Shown piece by piece: positions 8,085 through 17,135 of a DNA stretch of 64,000 nt (the stretch's first letter is position 1; every line of letters starts with the position of its first letter). A program made the translations under genes and the position numbers. The stretch spans positions 966,257 to 1,030,256 of the forward strand of contig NZ_FNJM01000001.1 of NCBI RefSeq assembly GCF_900104115.1, in the 5' to 3' direction. The notes below the pieces were generated by a model that was not told the DNA's origin, ran no database searches, and worked only from the letters and a program-made list of their open reading frames with translations. The DNA is from Clostridium gasigenes (GTDB lineage Bacteria > Bacillota > Clostridia > Clostridiales > Clostridiaceae).

Positions 8085-8951
8085 TTATTCTTTATAATTA
8101 AAATAATATAAATAAACTTCTTCAAAATTAGCATTTACTAGCTCACACCCATCAAAAGGTATACTGTCACTAATTATTCTTAACTCAATATAGTTTTCTT
8201 TTTGAGTCATATTAGATACTACATACTTTGCCTCTAGTTCTTTTATCTCTTCTGCTTTGACTCTAGTAATCCATACCTTATTTTTTATACTTTCAACTAA
8301 ATTTTCCACTGTTTCATTTTCTACTAACTCACCATTCTTTAGTATTATTACTTTATTTGCAATAAACTCTATATCTGATACAATATGTGTTGATAATAAT
8401 ACTATCCTCTCTCTGGAAATATTGGATATCATATTTCTAAAATGTATCCTTTCTTTTGGATCCAATCCAACAGTTGGTTCATCTAAAATCAATATTTTAG
8501 GATCATTAATCAATGATTGAGCTATTCCTAATCTTCTCTTCATACCTCCTGAGAATTTTCCACACTTTGTTTTTGCATCCTCCTTTAAATTTGTTATTTC
8601 TAACAAATTATATACCATTTCTTTTGCTACTTTTCCATCTATTCCTTTTAGTGCTGCCATATACATTAAAAAATCATAAGCATTAAAGTCCTTATAAATT
8701 CCCAACTCCTGAGGAAGATAACCTATTAACGCCCTATAGCCATCACCTAAAGAATTTTTATCTACCCCATCTATAAGTATTTTTCCTGAGTTTGCTTTTA
8801 ATATATCTACTATAATCTTCATAAGAGTAGTCTTACCTGCACCATTTGCTCCAAGCAATCCATAGACTCCATTGGTTAGCTCCAAAGAAAAATCTTTAAG
8901 TACGACTTTATCCCCATATTTTTTGCAAATATTCATTATATTTAATACCAA
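8085..8951 (-). CDS. ABC transporter ATP-binding protein
   Basis: This 288-aa ATPase has Walker A LLGANGAGKTTL, Q-loop region YLPQELGIY, signature FSGGMKRRLG, Walker B ILILDEPTVGLDP and the switch histidine in LLSTHIVSD. It belongs with the drug/antimicrobial-peptide resistance type ATPases that pair with an ABC-2 permease. I chose the TTG start at 8951 because GAGGAGGAG lies 7 bases upstream; an internal ATG at 8936 lacks a comparable site. It is coupled to the permease gene, and in the RiPP context an immunity or export role is plausible. Confidence 0.85.
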   Translation of the reverse strand: MVLNIMNICKKYGDKVVLKDFSLELTNGVYGLLGANGAGKTTLMKIIVDILKANSGKILIDGVDKNSLGDGYRALIGYLPQELGIYKDFNAYDFLMYMAALKGIDGKVAKEMVYNLLEITNLKEDAKTKCGKFSGGMKRRLGIAQSLINDPKILILDEPTVGLDPKERIHFRNMISNISRERIVLLSTHIVSDIEFIANKVIILKNGELVENETVENLVESIKNKVWITRVKAEEIKELEAKYVVSNMTQKENYIELRIISDSIPFDGCELVNANFEEVYLYYFNYKE

Positions 8952-9485
8952 TTACTACTCCTCCTCGTATGATTCAGTTATAACCATTTGACTGAAAACT
9001 AAATCTATCCACAACATTAAGACTCTCATCATTATTATATTAACTTTCTGCCTAATCAATTTATTGATTATACTCATATCATGTAATTTAAAATTTCTAA
9101 AAATTAACCTAATAAAATTAAACATTTTGTATATTATATTTCTTAATAAAAATTGATTATTAAGAATATTTTTATTAATAATCAATACTTCTACTAATAC
9201 TCCTATTCATAAGAAAAATTAAAAATCATAAAAGATATACTTGTATGTTGGAAAAATAGAAAACTACCCAACAATAAACTTTATTATAAATTTTTTTATT
9301 GCTATAGTGTATTACACATTAATTTATATAGTTGAAGTAGTTGCTATTATAGTCGTTACTTTAACTGGTTTATTGTTTTTAATCACTATTAAAATGAAAT
9401 TTATAAATATATTTCAAAAGTAAAGTAGGAATTTATTGCTAGAAATATAGACTATCATCTATTATAAAATTAGTGAAAACCTCTA

Positions 9486-11144
9486 TTATTCATTAATAAT
9501 AGCACCATCTTTTAAATATATAATAGTATCCGCCTCATCAAAAATATTTTTATTATGTGAAATCATAACTACCGTATTTCTTTTTGAAAGACATTTAATT
9601 ATTGACATTAACTTTCTACTAGACTCAAAATCTAATCCTTTATTTATCTCATCAAATAAAAAAATAGGTGTCTTTCTTAAAAGTCCTCTTACTATAGCTA
9701 GTTTTTGTTTTTGTCCACCAGATAATATTTTCCCATTATTATCAATAATTGTATCGTATTTATTAGGAAGACTCTCTATATAATTATGAATATTCACCTC
9801 TTTACAAGCAATAATTATCTCCTCATTGCTTATATCATCTATTCCTAATTTTAAGTTATCCTTTATTGACTTATTAAATAAAAATGTACTTTGCTGTATA
9901 TACGTGATATTCTTCCTAAAGTCTTTTAAATTAAATTCCTTTATATCTTTTTCTCCTATAAAAATAGATCCTGAATAATTACAATAAAATCTAGTTAACA
10001 GATTTAGTATTGTAGTTTTTCCAGCACCATTTTCACCGATAAGTGCAGTTAGTTTATTATTTTCTATTTCAATATTCAAACAATTTATTGCTAGTTTATT
10101 CATATTATTATACTTGAAGTTTACATCCTCAAATCTAATTGCTCCTCTAATGTCGTTATTATCCGCTTGTAGTTTTAATTCCTCTATCTCATACTCTATA
10201 ATCTCACTTACTCTGTCATCTGATATTTCTAGCAACTGTATATCTATAGGTATATTCCACATTGTCTTTATTGAGGATAAAAAATAAGCTATGTAGCTAT
10301 TAAAAGCTACGAACTCTCCTAATGTTAAGTTCCCGTTAATTATTAACCACCCAGAATATACTACTAAAATTAAATTTATTGAGAATGAAGAAATTGAACT
10401 TACCGAATTTGATATAGTTGTAAATATAGTTTGTTTTAATGATAAGTTTTTCATCATATCTATGTTTTTATTAAAATCGATACTAACTTCATTTTCAATA
10501 ACTAAACTTTTCACTTCTCTATATCCATATATTATTTCTTGTATATATGCTCTATTTTTATCTTTTATTGTCATCGTTAATCTTTGAATTTTCTTTAGTT
10601 TTTTGCTCAGAATAATTGTAGAAATAAAATTAAAAGGAACCAATATCAATGCTATAATTGATAACTTAATCGATATTATAAATATTAAAATAATTGATAT
10701 TGCTAATTTTATTATTTCTATTATATAATCGGATAGTTTAGTTATATAAAAAGATGATATTATATTTGTATCTTCCTCTAACCTATTTATTATTTCTGGT
10801 CCCTTTAATTTATCTAAAACTTCTATTTTAGAATTAACTATTTTATCAAACAGATATTTTTCTAATTCTGTTTGAATATTAATTTGCAAATAAGAACTTA
10901 TATATGTTTCTATAACACTAAAAGTCATAGTTATTATAAAAAATAATATTACTATAAAAATATATTGTTTCATATTTAAAAAAGATTTTTCTCCGATAGC
11001 ATCTATTATCTTCCCCAAATATAAAGGAGTCATAAATTGTGTTACTGATGCTAATATTGTAGATATTATTAATATAGTAAATAAAATTTTATATTTACTA
11101 AAAAACATATAATATTTTTTAATTATGTTAATTGTAGTATTCAT
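9486..11144 (-). CDS. ABC exporter (fused membrane and ATPase domains)
   Basis: This 552-aa protein has an N-terminal six-helix membrane domain (about residues 15-310) and a C-terminal ATPase with LIGENGAGKTTILN, signature LSGGQKQKLAIVRG, IFLFDEINKGLD and the histidine in VMISHNKN. It lacks the N-terminal C39 peptidase domain of bacteriocin exporters, so leader removal would need another protease. AAGGTGG precedes the ATG. It lies 410 bp downstream of the two Cys-rich precursor genes, on the same strand, and is the best candidate for exporting the modified peptide. The substrate is inferred from position. Confidence 0.82.
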   Translation of the reverse strand: MNTTINIIKKYYMFFSKYKILFTILIISTILASVTQFMTPLYLGKIIDAIGEKSFLNMKQYIFIVILFFIITMTFSVIETYISSYLQINIQTELEKYLFDKIVNSKIEVLDKLKGPEIINRLEEDTNIISSFYITKLSDYIIEIIKLAISIILIFIISIKLSIIALILVPFNFISTIILSKKLKKIQRLTMTIKDKNRAYIQEIIYGYREVKSLVIENEVSIDFNKNIDMMKNLSLKQTIFTTISNSVSSISSFSINLILVVYSGWLIINGNLTLGEFVAFNSYIAYFLSSIKTMWNIPIDIQLLEISDDRVSEIIEYEIEELKLQADNNDIRGAIRFEDVNFKYNNMNKLAINCLNIEIENNKLTALIGENGAGKTTILNLLTRFYCNYSGSIFIGEKDIKEFNLKDFRKNITYIQQSTFLFNKSIKDNLKLGIDDISNEEIIIACKEVNIHNYIESLPNKYDTIIDNNGKILSGGQKQKLAIVRGLLRKTPIFLFDEINKGLDFESSRKLMSIIKCLSKRNTVVMISHNKNIFDEADTIIYLKDGAIINE

Positions 11145-11376
11145 ATTTCCACCTTACACATCTATATATTTTATCACTGTCACTTTTTATAATCATTCTA
11201 TAATGAAAAATTTTAAAATATATTCTATTTTTATATAACTTAAATTTAGCCATATTGTTTATATATTTGAATAGTACTAAAATACAAGTGTTGTCTCATA
11301 TTATTTGCTAGTACTTTAATAAATAAAACAAAAAAATAAATAATTGAACATATTAATTATATTTTTTAAATTTACC

Positions 11377-11417
11377 ATACAATTATTATATAGATCCACT
11401 CTATTATATAATTGTAT
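11377..11417. repeat. AT-rich inverted repeat between precursor peptides and exporter
   Basis: ATACAATTATTATATAG and CTATTATATAATTGTAT flank an 8-bp centre; the arms pair with a small central mismatch, and pairing can extend outward by several bases. It lies in the 410-bp gap 11145-11554, which holds no other convincing feature. It has no T run, so it may trim or stabilise the RNA ends and attenuate expression into the exporter gene. Confidence 0.5.
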
Positions 11418-11554
11418 AGTAAATTAATTTAACATGTGTTTCTTTTATTGTTATACATTCAAAGCAAATAATAAATTATCAAAGTTCATATATTTTTTCA
11501 TACTAATTTGGACTATCATAAATTTTCAAAGTCTAAATTATATTATAAGTAATC

Positions 11555-11737
11555 TTAAACTTCACTATGCCCACCAGTTGCTCCAAAGCATGAATTTCCA
11601 CATCCACTACATTTTCCAACACAACCAACACAACTAGTACAATTTAAAACACAGTCTGTACAAATGAATGCACATCCATTACACCAAGATAGTGCAGATG
11701 CAACAGATTCTTGTCCAATTTTTGAATTTAATTTCAT
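11555..11737 (-). CDS. Cys-rich RiPP precursor peptide (CLI_3235-like)
   Basis: This 60-aa peptide has a short leader, MKLNSKIGQESVASALSW, followed by a core with ten cysteines at 19, 22, 26, 29, 33, 36, 39, 43, 46 and 50 in a regular two- or three-residue spacing. Small Cys-rich clostridial peptides of this kind occur beside radical SAM maturases (the CLI_3235/CcpM system). A site AGGGGGAG precedes the ATG. It is the second of two precursors behind the maturase gene. Likely modification is radical SAM-formed crosslinks to Cys, but the product is not known. It could alternatively be a metal-binding peptide. Confidence 0.85.
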   Translation of the reverse strand: MKLNSKIGQESVASALSWCNGCAFICTDCVLNCTSCVGCVGKCSGCGNSCFGATGGHSEV

Positions 11738-11763
11738 TTACTACTCCCCCTCTAATTAAAATA

Positions 11764-11907
11764 TTATCGCATGCTTCCATAACATGCATCAGTACAATTC
11801 CCTGAACAACTAAATACGCAATCCGTACAGATAAACATGCATCCATTGCAAAAACTCATAGCTACTATATTATTAGATTCTTGAGACATTTTTGAATTTA
11901 ATTTCAT
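11764..11907 (-). CDS. second Cys-rich RiPP precursor peptide, 47 aa
   Basis: This gene is shorter than 60 codons. The peptide begins MKLNSKMSQESNNIVAM, almost the same leader as its neighbour, and continues with CNGCMFICTDCVFSC; seven cysteines lie at 20, 23, 27, 30, 34, 38 and 42. GGAGGTGGG sits just before the ATG. The cores align at CNGC-x-FICTDCV and then diverge: this one is shorter and ends CTDACYGSMR. It is 27 bp upstream of the 60-aa precursor gene and 57 bp downstream of the 104-aa gene, so the three are probably co-transcribed. The shared leader suggests both are substrates of the same maturase. Confidence 0.85.
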   Translation of the reverse strand: MKLNSKMSQESNNIVAMSFCNGCMFICTDCVFSCSGNCTDACYGSMR

Positions 11908-11963
11908 TATTCCCACCTCCTTTCTTAGTCTTTATTTTTTACAATAATTAAAAAATTTAATAT

Positions 11964-12278
11964 TTAATCACCTATGCAACACCCCGGTATTTTATCAATC
12001 ATATAAATTGATTCATCACGACAAGATACAGTATATGTGAAGCCTTCAACTTCTTTTAATTCATATCTCGAAAAAATTTCACCCCACCAGGTTCTCATCT
12101 TTAAATTAATTTCTGAATAATCATTGTTAATTCTATCTATATTTGATATTTTAAAGGCACTATATTCATCATTCGCATTTAGTGTTTCCATTAAACTATT
12201 TAAAGAATTACTTTTCTCAATTATCAATTCTATTTCCTTACTTTCACTTTTGGTTATATTTGCTACATTGTTTTTCAT
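11964..12278 (-). CDS. hypothetical protein of the RiPP cluster, 104 aa
   Basis: I do not recognise this family. The start at 12278 is chosen because GGAGG lies 9 bases upstream; an upstream in-frame ATG at 12308 overlaps the maturase stop and would add 10 residues. The protein is soluble-looking, with a Trp-rich segment (MRTWWGEIFSRYE) and a C-terminus PGCCIGD with paired cysteines. It lies between the maturase and the precursor genes. It could be a leader-binding chaperone or maturation partner, or a third and larger substrate with modification at the terminal Cys pair. Confidence 0.6.
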   Translation of the reverse strand: MKNNVANITKSESKEIELIIEKSNSLNSLMETLNANDEYSAFKISNIDRINNDYSEINLKMRTWWGEIFSRYELKEVEGFTYTVSCRDESIYMIDKIPGCCIGD

Positions 12279-12301
12279 AACTAAATTCCTCCATATTTTT
12301 A

Positions 12302-14455
12302 TTAACACATATTGTATGGTGAAAAAGTATCACTTTTAATTTTCTCAATAATATCATCATACTCTATTTCTTTTAACCTTTTAAATTGTGCTATTTCTAT
12401 TTTATTATCTTCAATTTCTTTTATAAACTTATAGCTTGTACTATATTCGATTGAACTAACTTTGCATTGAATCGAACTTGGAACAGAATATTCTCTGGTT
12501 CTTTTTTTATTATCGTAAACACATCTATTGCAACTATATATTTCACATTGACTACAAAATTTAGAACTAGAAATTTTAAATAAATTTTGGTTTTTAATAC
12601 TTATTTCTTCACCAATAGAACAAATATAATTTTCAGGATCATTATAATAAAATGCAGGACATATATATATTTTTCCATTAGGAGCTAAAGCATAATTATT
12701 AACTCCAAAGTTACAGTTTTCCATTTCATCAATTAATAATATATCTGTAATTTTGTTAACTTCTTTCATTACACCATTTTTGTAGTATTTCAACATCTCT
12801 TCTGATATATTTTTAAGTTTTTCTTTATATAAACTAAAATTAAAATCTTTACTATTTATTTTTATATTAATGTTTATTCTTTGAAATTTTTCTAATAATT
12901 TTATTACGGTACTATCTAAATCCTTAATTTCATTTTCATGTATATTTACTATACATATACTTTTATCTGACTTTAAATGTATATTTTGAGCACTATAAAC
13001 AGGATAACTTGTAGTTTCACCAAATTCAAAGTCTCTCTCAACAGGATAAATATCAATTTTATCTTTGTACTTAGTTACTTTATTATAATCAATTATACTT
13101 TTACTATTAGAATGTAATAATACAGGCCTGTAGAAATTTTTTGCAGCAAAATCTAGCCCTCTATTTAAAACATCATGATTCATAAAATTTTCATTGTCAT
13201 TATTCGAATAGTTACAATGCTCTACTGAATCATCTGAAAGTATGAAATATAAATGATTATTTTTGGATACCCACTGCCTTTCTTTACCTGTTTTTTCTTT
13301 TAACTTTTCCCAATAATAATTAACGGCTCTAACTCTAGCCTTATGCATTTTACATATATAAGTGCTCCTTTGAAACAATGTATCAGAATCCGAATTGTCA
13401 TAATTATTACCCTGACACCATCCACAGCCGGCTGCTACTTCACAATTTAAACACTCATCTGTACTTTGAACCACTGCATCTAATCCATAAAATGTTCTAA
13501 CTTTATCTAAATCTATTCCATCATATATACTGCCAATACTAAATTCTTTCTTTCTACTTAAAGAATAATCCATAAATCTAATGCACGGATATAACATCCC
13601 CCTATAATCTATAGCTAACATTTTTCCTGTTCCACAATGATTTCTACACTTATCTTTTTTAGATTGTGGATACCCTATATGTTCTTCAAACAATGTACAA
13701 CTATATTTGTTCCAAAGCTCATTATCCAAAACGTAATCTGCCAATTTCATAAGTTGTTGTTCAAATAGAACATCATCCCCAGCCTCCCAAACATCTTCAT
13801 ATACTACATTTGCTGGCACGTTAGTTAATCCTAGATTCCATAAATGAATTATACTTTCTGCAACATATATTAAATCATCATGTCCTATTGTAACTTTTGT
13901 TATTGGGCTGCCGAACTGTTCTTTCCATTTATTTACATTATCTATTATATCATCATACGATCCTTTTCCATCAGGATATACCCTTTGCAAATCATGTTTC
14001 TCTTTAGTTCCATCTATTGTAATTCCCATAGAAATATTTGATTTATTTTTTTTTATTAAATTCTGAACTTTTTCTGTATCATAAAGTATCCCATTCGTGC
14101 ATATGTTAAACCTATAGCAATTACCCCACTTATGGTTTCTCCTATATGTCTCAACCTTTATATAATCACAAATCTGATCTATTAAATCTATTTCTAACAA
14201 AGGTTCTCCTCCAATAAAATTCCATACTACAGCCTCTGAATTAAAAACCTCCCCGCTATCTAACAAATAATCAACTGCTTTCTTTGCTGTTTCAATAGTC
14301 ATTACTTTTTCAGAAGCTTTGCCAGATATATAGCAATATTTACATCTTAAATTGCAATCTTCTGTTACTACAAATGTTATATCATGAGCTTCACCATTTT
14401 TCCATGTTGGTATATTTCCACACCCAAACTTTATATTATTATTTATTTCTTCCAA
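12302..14455 (-). CDS. ccpM: radical SAM/SPASM peptide maturase, CcpM-like
   Basis: This protein of about 717 aa has a radical SAM motif with Cys34, Cys38 and Cys41 (TEDCNLRCKYCYISG), then a TIM-barrel with NFIGGEPLL, and a first SPASM-type cluster region (CRNHCGTGKM, LYPCIRF, CLNCEVAAGCGWC). The C-terminal third has a second cysteine-rich region (NGKIYICPAF, FCSQCEIYSCNRC) typical of the clostridial Cys-rich peptide maturase CcpM. I chose the TTG at 14455 because AGGAGG lies 7 bases upstream. A start at 14539 would add 28 residues without a site. It is the first gene of the cluster and presumably modifies the two Cys-rich peptides. Confidence 0.85.
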   Translation of the reverse strand: MEEINNNIKFGCGNIPTWKNGEAHDITFVVTEDCNLRCKYCYISGKASEKVMTIETAKKAVDYLLDSGEVFNSEAVVWNFIGGEPLLEIDLIDQICDYIKVETYRRNHKWGNCYRFNICTNGILYDTEKVQNLIKKNKSNISMGITIDGTKEKHDLQRVYPDGKGSYDDIIDNVNKWKEQFGSPITKVTIGHDDLIYVAESIIHLWNLGLTNVPANVVYEDVWEAGDDVLFEQQLMKLADYVLDNELWNKYSCTLFEEHIGYPQSKKDKCRNHCGTGKMLAIDYRGMLYPCIRFMDYSLSRKKEFSIGSIYDGIDLDKVRTFYGLDAVVQSTDECLNCEVAAGCGWCQGNNYDNSDSDTLFQRSTYICKMHKARVRAVNYYWEKLKEKTGKERQWVSKNNHLYFILSDDSVEHCNYSNNDNENFMNHDVLNRGLDFAAKNFYRPVLLHSNSKSIIDYNKVTKYKDKIDIYPVERDFEFGETTSYPVYSAQNIHLKSDKSICIVNIHENEIKDLDSTVIKLLEKFQRININIKINSKDFNFSLYKEKLKNISEEMLKYYKNGVMKEVNKITDILLIDEMENCNFGVNNYALAPNGKIYICPAFYYNDPENYICSIGEEISIKNQNLFKISSSKFCSQCEIYSCNRCVYDNKKRTREYSVPSSIQCKVSSIEYSTSYKFIKEIEDNKIEIAQFKRLKEIEYDDIIEKIKSDTFSPYNMC

Positions 14456-14652
14456 TTGTATTCCTCCTACACTTTCTATTTTATTCTTATTTATCCAACA
14501 TATATAACTATATATTATTTTTACATAATTATCAATCATTTTACATTTTTATATATATTTTTTAATTAAAACAAAAAGTTACATTATCTAATAATTTGTG
14601 ACTTTTCAGCTATATTATTTAAATTTATATTTGATATAATTTTAGGTGCAGG

Positions 14653-14687
14653 AAATAGGGATAGCACATTCAGTGATATCCCTATTT
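14653..14687. terminator. hairpin between RiPP cluster and IS66 relic
   Basis: AAATAGGGATA (14653-14663) pairs exactly with TATCCCTATTT (14677-14687). It directly follows the stop codon of the IS66 relic on the minus strand. It has no clear T run, so it is a stable hairpin more than a standard terminator. Confidence 0.5.
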
Positions 14688-14696
14688 ATATCTTAG

Positions 14697-15044
14697 TTAC
14701 ACTAAGGTCGGATCTATTGGATTCAAGGTGAATATAGACTTTATGCAGTTTAAAGGATTTAAATTATTTTTCCGAACCGTGGATACATATCCACGAATTC
14801 TAGTTAATGCATTAGCACCTTCTAAACTTCTAAAAGTTCAAGATATCTTGTGTTTAACCTTAGTCATTCTCAGATCTCGTTCTGCTAGATTATTATCAAA
14901 TGGTATATCAAAATCATACATAAAAGCAATTATCTGATTCATATAAACACTTAATCTATTTAATAAATTAAGGCTAGTACTTTTCTTAACTTTCTTTTTA
15001 GAATAAGCCTTACTATTAATAATATAGTCTCCTTTGCTGACTTA
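14697..15044 (-). pseudogene. IS66-family transposase, C-terminal relic
   Basis: The minus strand encodes the IS66 C-terminus: FMYDFDIPFDNNLAERDLRM, TKVKHKIS, then TFRSLEGANALTRIRGYVSTVRKN. An in-frame TGA replaces the Gly of the conserved KISGTFRS. The frame is open from about 15044 to TAA at 14697-14699, about 115 codons, so some three quarters of the gene is missing. No inverted repeats of the element were found. The gap 15045-15212 holds nothing I can name. Confidence 0.85.
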
Positions 15045-15212
15045 CGGACAGTTAAATTACATTTCTTAAAATAATTTTATTATATTCACTTAATTACATT
15101 ATTATGGATTTTTAAATAACAACCTAGTTGATTTTAATTGAATTAATTCATAAATATGGTAAGGAGTATTTTGAAGATACTACTACCGATATGTCAATGT
15201 AAATAAATTACT

Positions 15213-16049
15213 CTAAGACTCATACAATATAAATGAAAATTTTAGAAGATATTTCTTTCGACATGAATAATAAGATAATTTAAACCATTTAAGACCTGCT
15301 CTAAACAAGCTATAAATTCTAACAATATTTCCTTTAAGCTTCTTAGTTACTCCTAATTGTTTATTTTTCTTATCTTTAGAACAAGATGCTCCAAGTGTAA
15401 TAATAAAACAATAAGCTATTGAAACACATAGATAAAGCATTTTTATATATTGAATATCCATACTCCAAGTATGCTCTATATTAAACCCACCACCCTTAAA
15501 ATCTTTAAACATTTCTTCTATATCAAATCTCTTTTTATATTCTCTTATAGCAAATTTTCCACTAAGGTTGTTAGCTATAAACCAAGTATCATCAGCATCT
15601 TCATCCTTGCACACAGCCATATTACATACATACTTTTGGGCTGTTAATTCTATATTTGAAAAGTGTTTAACTTTTCTTTTTAAGGTGAGTATATCTTGTA
15701 ATTTATTTATTTTAGGCTTGCCCGATATTGTTATACCTAAATCTTTAGTACATCTCATACAATATTCCCAATTAAGATCTTCATCTATAAATCTAAATAA
15801 ATCCATACTTTTAAAGCCTCTATCTGCAAGTAATGTGACCTCGCATCCGTATGGAGTTATAATTTCATGTAGAAATTTAATCCCTTGTTTTACATGATTA
15901 AAATCTTTGTTTCCATCTTCTTTATATAGAAAAACTTTATACCAAAGTGGTATAGATCTTCTTCCTATTTTTAATGAAAATTGAAGTATTTTGCAATTCT
16001 CATAAAGAATGTTTGGGGAAATATTTTTCATTAAAGAATGGCATACCAT
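15213..16049 (-). pseudogene. IS4-like transposase, N-terminally truncated
   Basis: The 278 codons encode the middle and end of a DDE transposase: GRRSIPLWYK, VTLLADRGFKS (second catalytic Asp) and YKKRFDIEEMFKDFKG (the Y-R-E-K signature of IS4 relatives with the catalytic Glu). The segment with the first Asp is absent: residues before KILQFSLKIG do not fit the family. The 5' end abuts the palindrome at 16053-16074 and then the truncated ISAs1 gene, so one element probably cut into the other. No intact ends were recognised. Confidence 0.8.
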
Positions 16050-16052
16050 CTC

Positions 16053-16074
16053 ATGACACTTTTTAACGTGTCAT
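16053..16074. repeat. short palindrome at the junction of two broken IS genes
   Basis: ATGACAC (16053-16059) and GTGTCAT (16068-16074) form a perfect 7-bp inverted repeat around 8 bases. It sits between the truncated IS4-like gene and the truncated ISAs1 gene and may be an IS end or a recombination scar. Confidence 0.5.
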
Positions 16075-16078
16075 CGGG

Positions 16079-16888
16079 ATGATAGATTCAAAAGCTATTC
16101 AACAATTACAAGTAGAATGGAATGAATATTTAACTACAAAAGAAGGTGAAGGAATAAAGAAAATATTGAAGATTGACGGTAAGACAATAAGAGGTAGTAG
16201 AACTAAGGATAAGAACCCGTTACACGTAGTGGCAGCCTGGTGTGATGAAAATGGATTTTGTTTAGGCCAAACGGTAGTTAAAGAAAAACAAAATGAAATA
16301 GTAGCCATTCCAGAGATTATAGATAGATTAAATATAAAGGGTATGGTTGTTACTATAGATGTAATGGGGAATCAAATTGATATTGGGGAAAAAATTATCT
16401 CTAAGAAGGCCGACTATGTTTTGGCTGTAAAAGGTAATCAAGGTAATTTGCATAAAGATTTAATAGACTATTTCAACGAAGAAAGTTTCCGAAAGGACAT
16501 TAAGAATAATAGTAATTATAAAAAACTACTAAAAAGAGCCACGGGCAAATGTAAACTAGGGAATATTATCAAACTGAAGATATATCATAGTTAGCAAAGA
16601 AATTAGGTATTATATAAGTAGTTTAAGTCCTGATATAGAGCTGTTTTCTAGGTCTATAAGACAGCATTGGAAAGTTGAATTAATGCACTGGCATTTAGAT
16701 GTTACATTTAGAGAAGATTCTAATAAAACTATTGAAGAAACTGCAAATAAAAACATGAATATTATTCGTAAATGGGCATTAGGGATACTAAAACTTTTAG
16801 ATACTGGGAAAAAATGAGTATGAAATTGAAGCGATTTACAATATTTACAAATCCGATTAAACATATAAGTAAAATTATGAAAATGTAG
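16079..16888 (+). pseudogene. ISAs1-family transposase, broken at both ends
   Basis: The frame from ATG 16079 encodes MIDSKAIQQLQVEWNEY, KILKIDGKTIRGSRTK (first catalytic Asp), LHVVAAWCDENGFCLGQ and YVLAVKGNQ, the core of ISAs1/H-repeat transposases. About 100 N-terminal residues are missing. After EYYQTEDIS there is a stop (TAG), then a deletion and frame change, and the C-terminus resumes as YISSLSPDIELFSRSIRQHW and MHWHLDVTFRED up to 16817. A further one-base shift in an A run separates the last segment, MSMKLKRFT to TAG at 16886-16888. It is not functional. Confidence 0.88.
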
Positions 16889-17135
16889 TGATGTTATAAT
16901 TTTACTTATGTAGTTAAAAGTTTTCATGCGTTTGTCCTGCAAATCTATCACCTATAGTTGTGTGATCGAAAATTATATAAATACGATTTGAGTTTTACTG
17001 TTGCAGAAAGGTAGAATTTTTATAGTATGATATTTAAAACTCCAACAAATGGAATTATAATTGAGTGGAGTTTTATTATTTAGGTTATAAATTACTAATA
17101 GGAATATTATGTATACCCACTATTGTAATGATTAT

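Noticed and set aside
8955..9185. 76-codon minus-strand frame just upstream of the ABC ATPase gene
   Set aside because: It needs a TTG start without a proper ribosome binding site, has low-complexity Ile/Asn/Met-rich composition, and overlaps the Shine-Dalgarno region of the ATPase gene.
9241..9423. 60-codon plus-strand hydrophobic frame between the two ABC genes
   Set aside because: It has a TTG start with no ribosome binding site and lies antisense within a minus-strand operon; AT-rich DNA easily gives such hydrophobic frames. An immunity peptide cannot be fully excluded.
11434..11637. 67-codon plus-strand frame opposite the Cys-rich precursor
   Set aside because: It is antisense to the precursor gene and has no ribosome binding site or protein-like composition.
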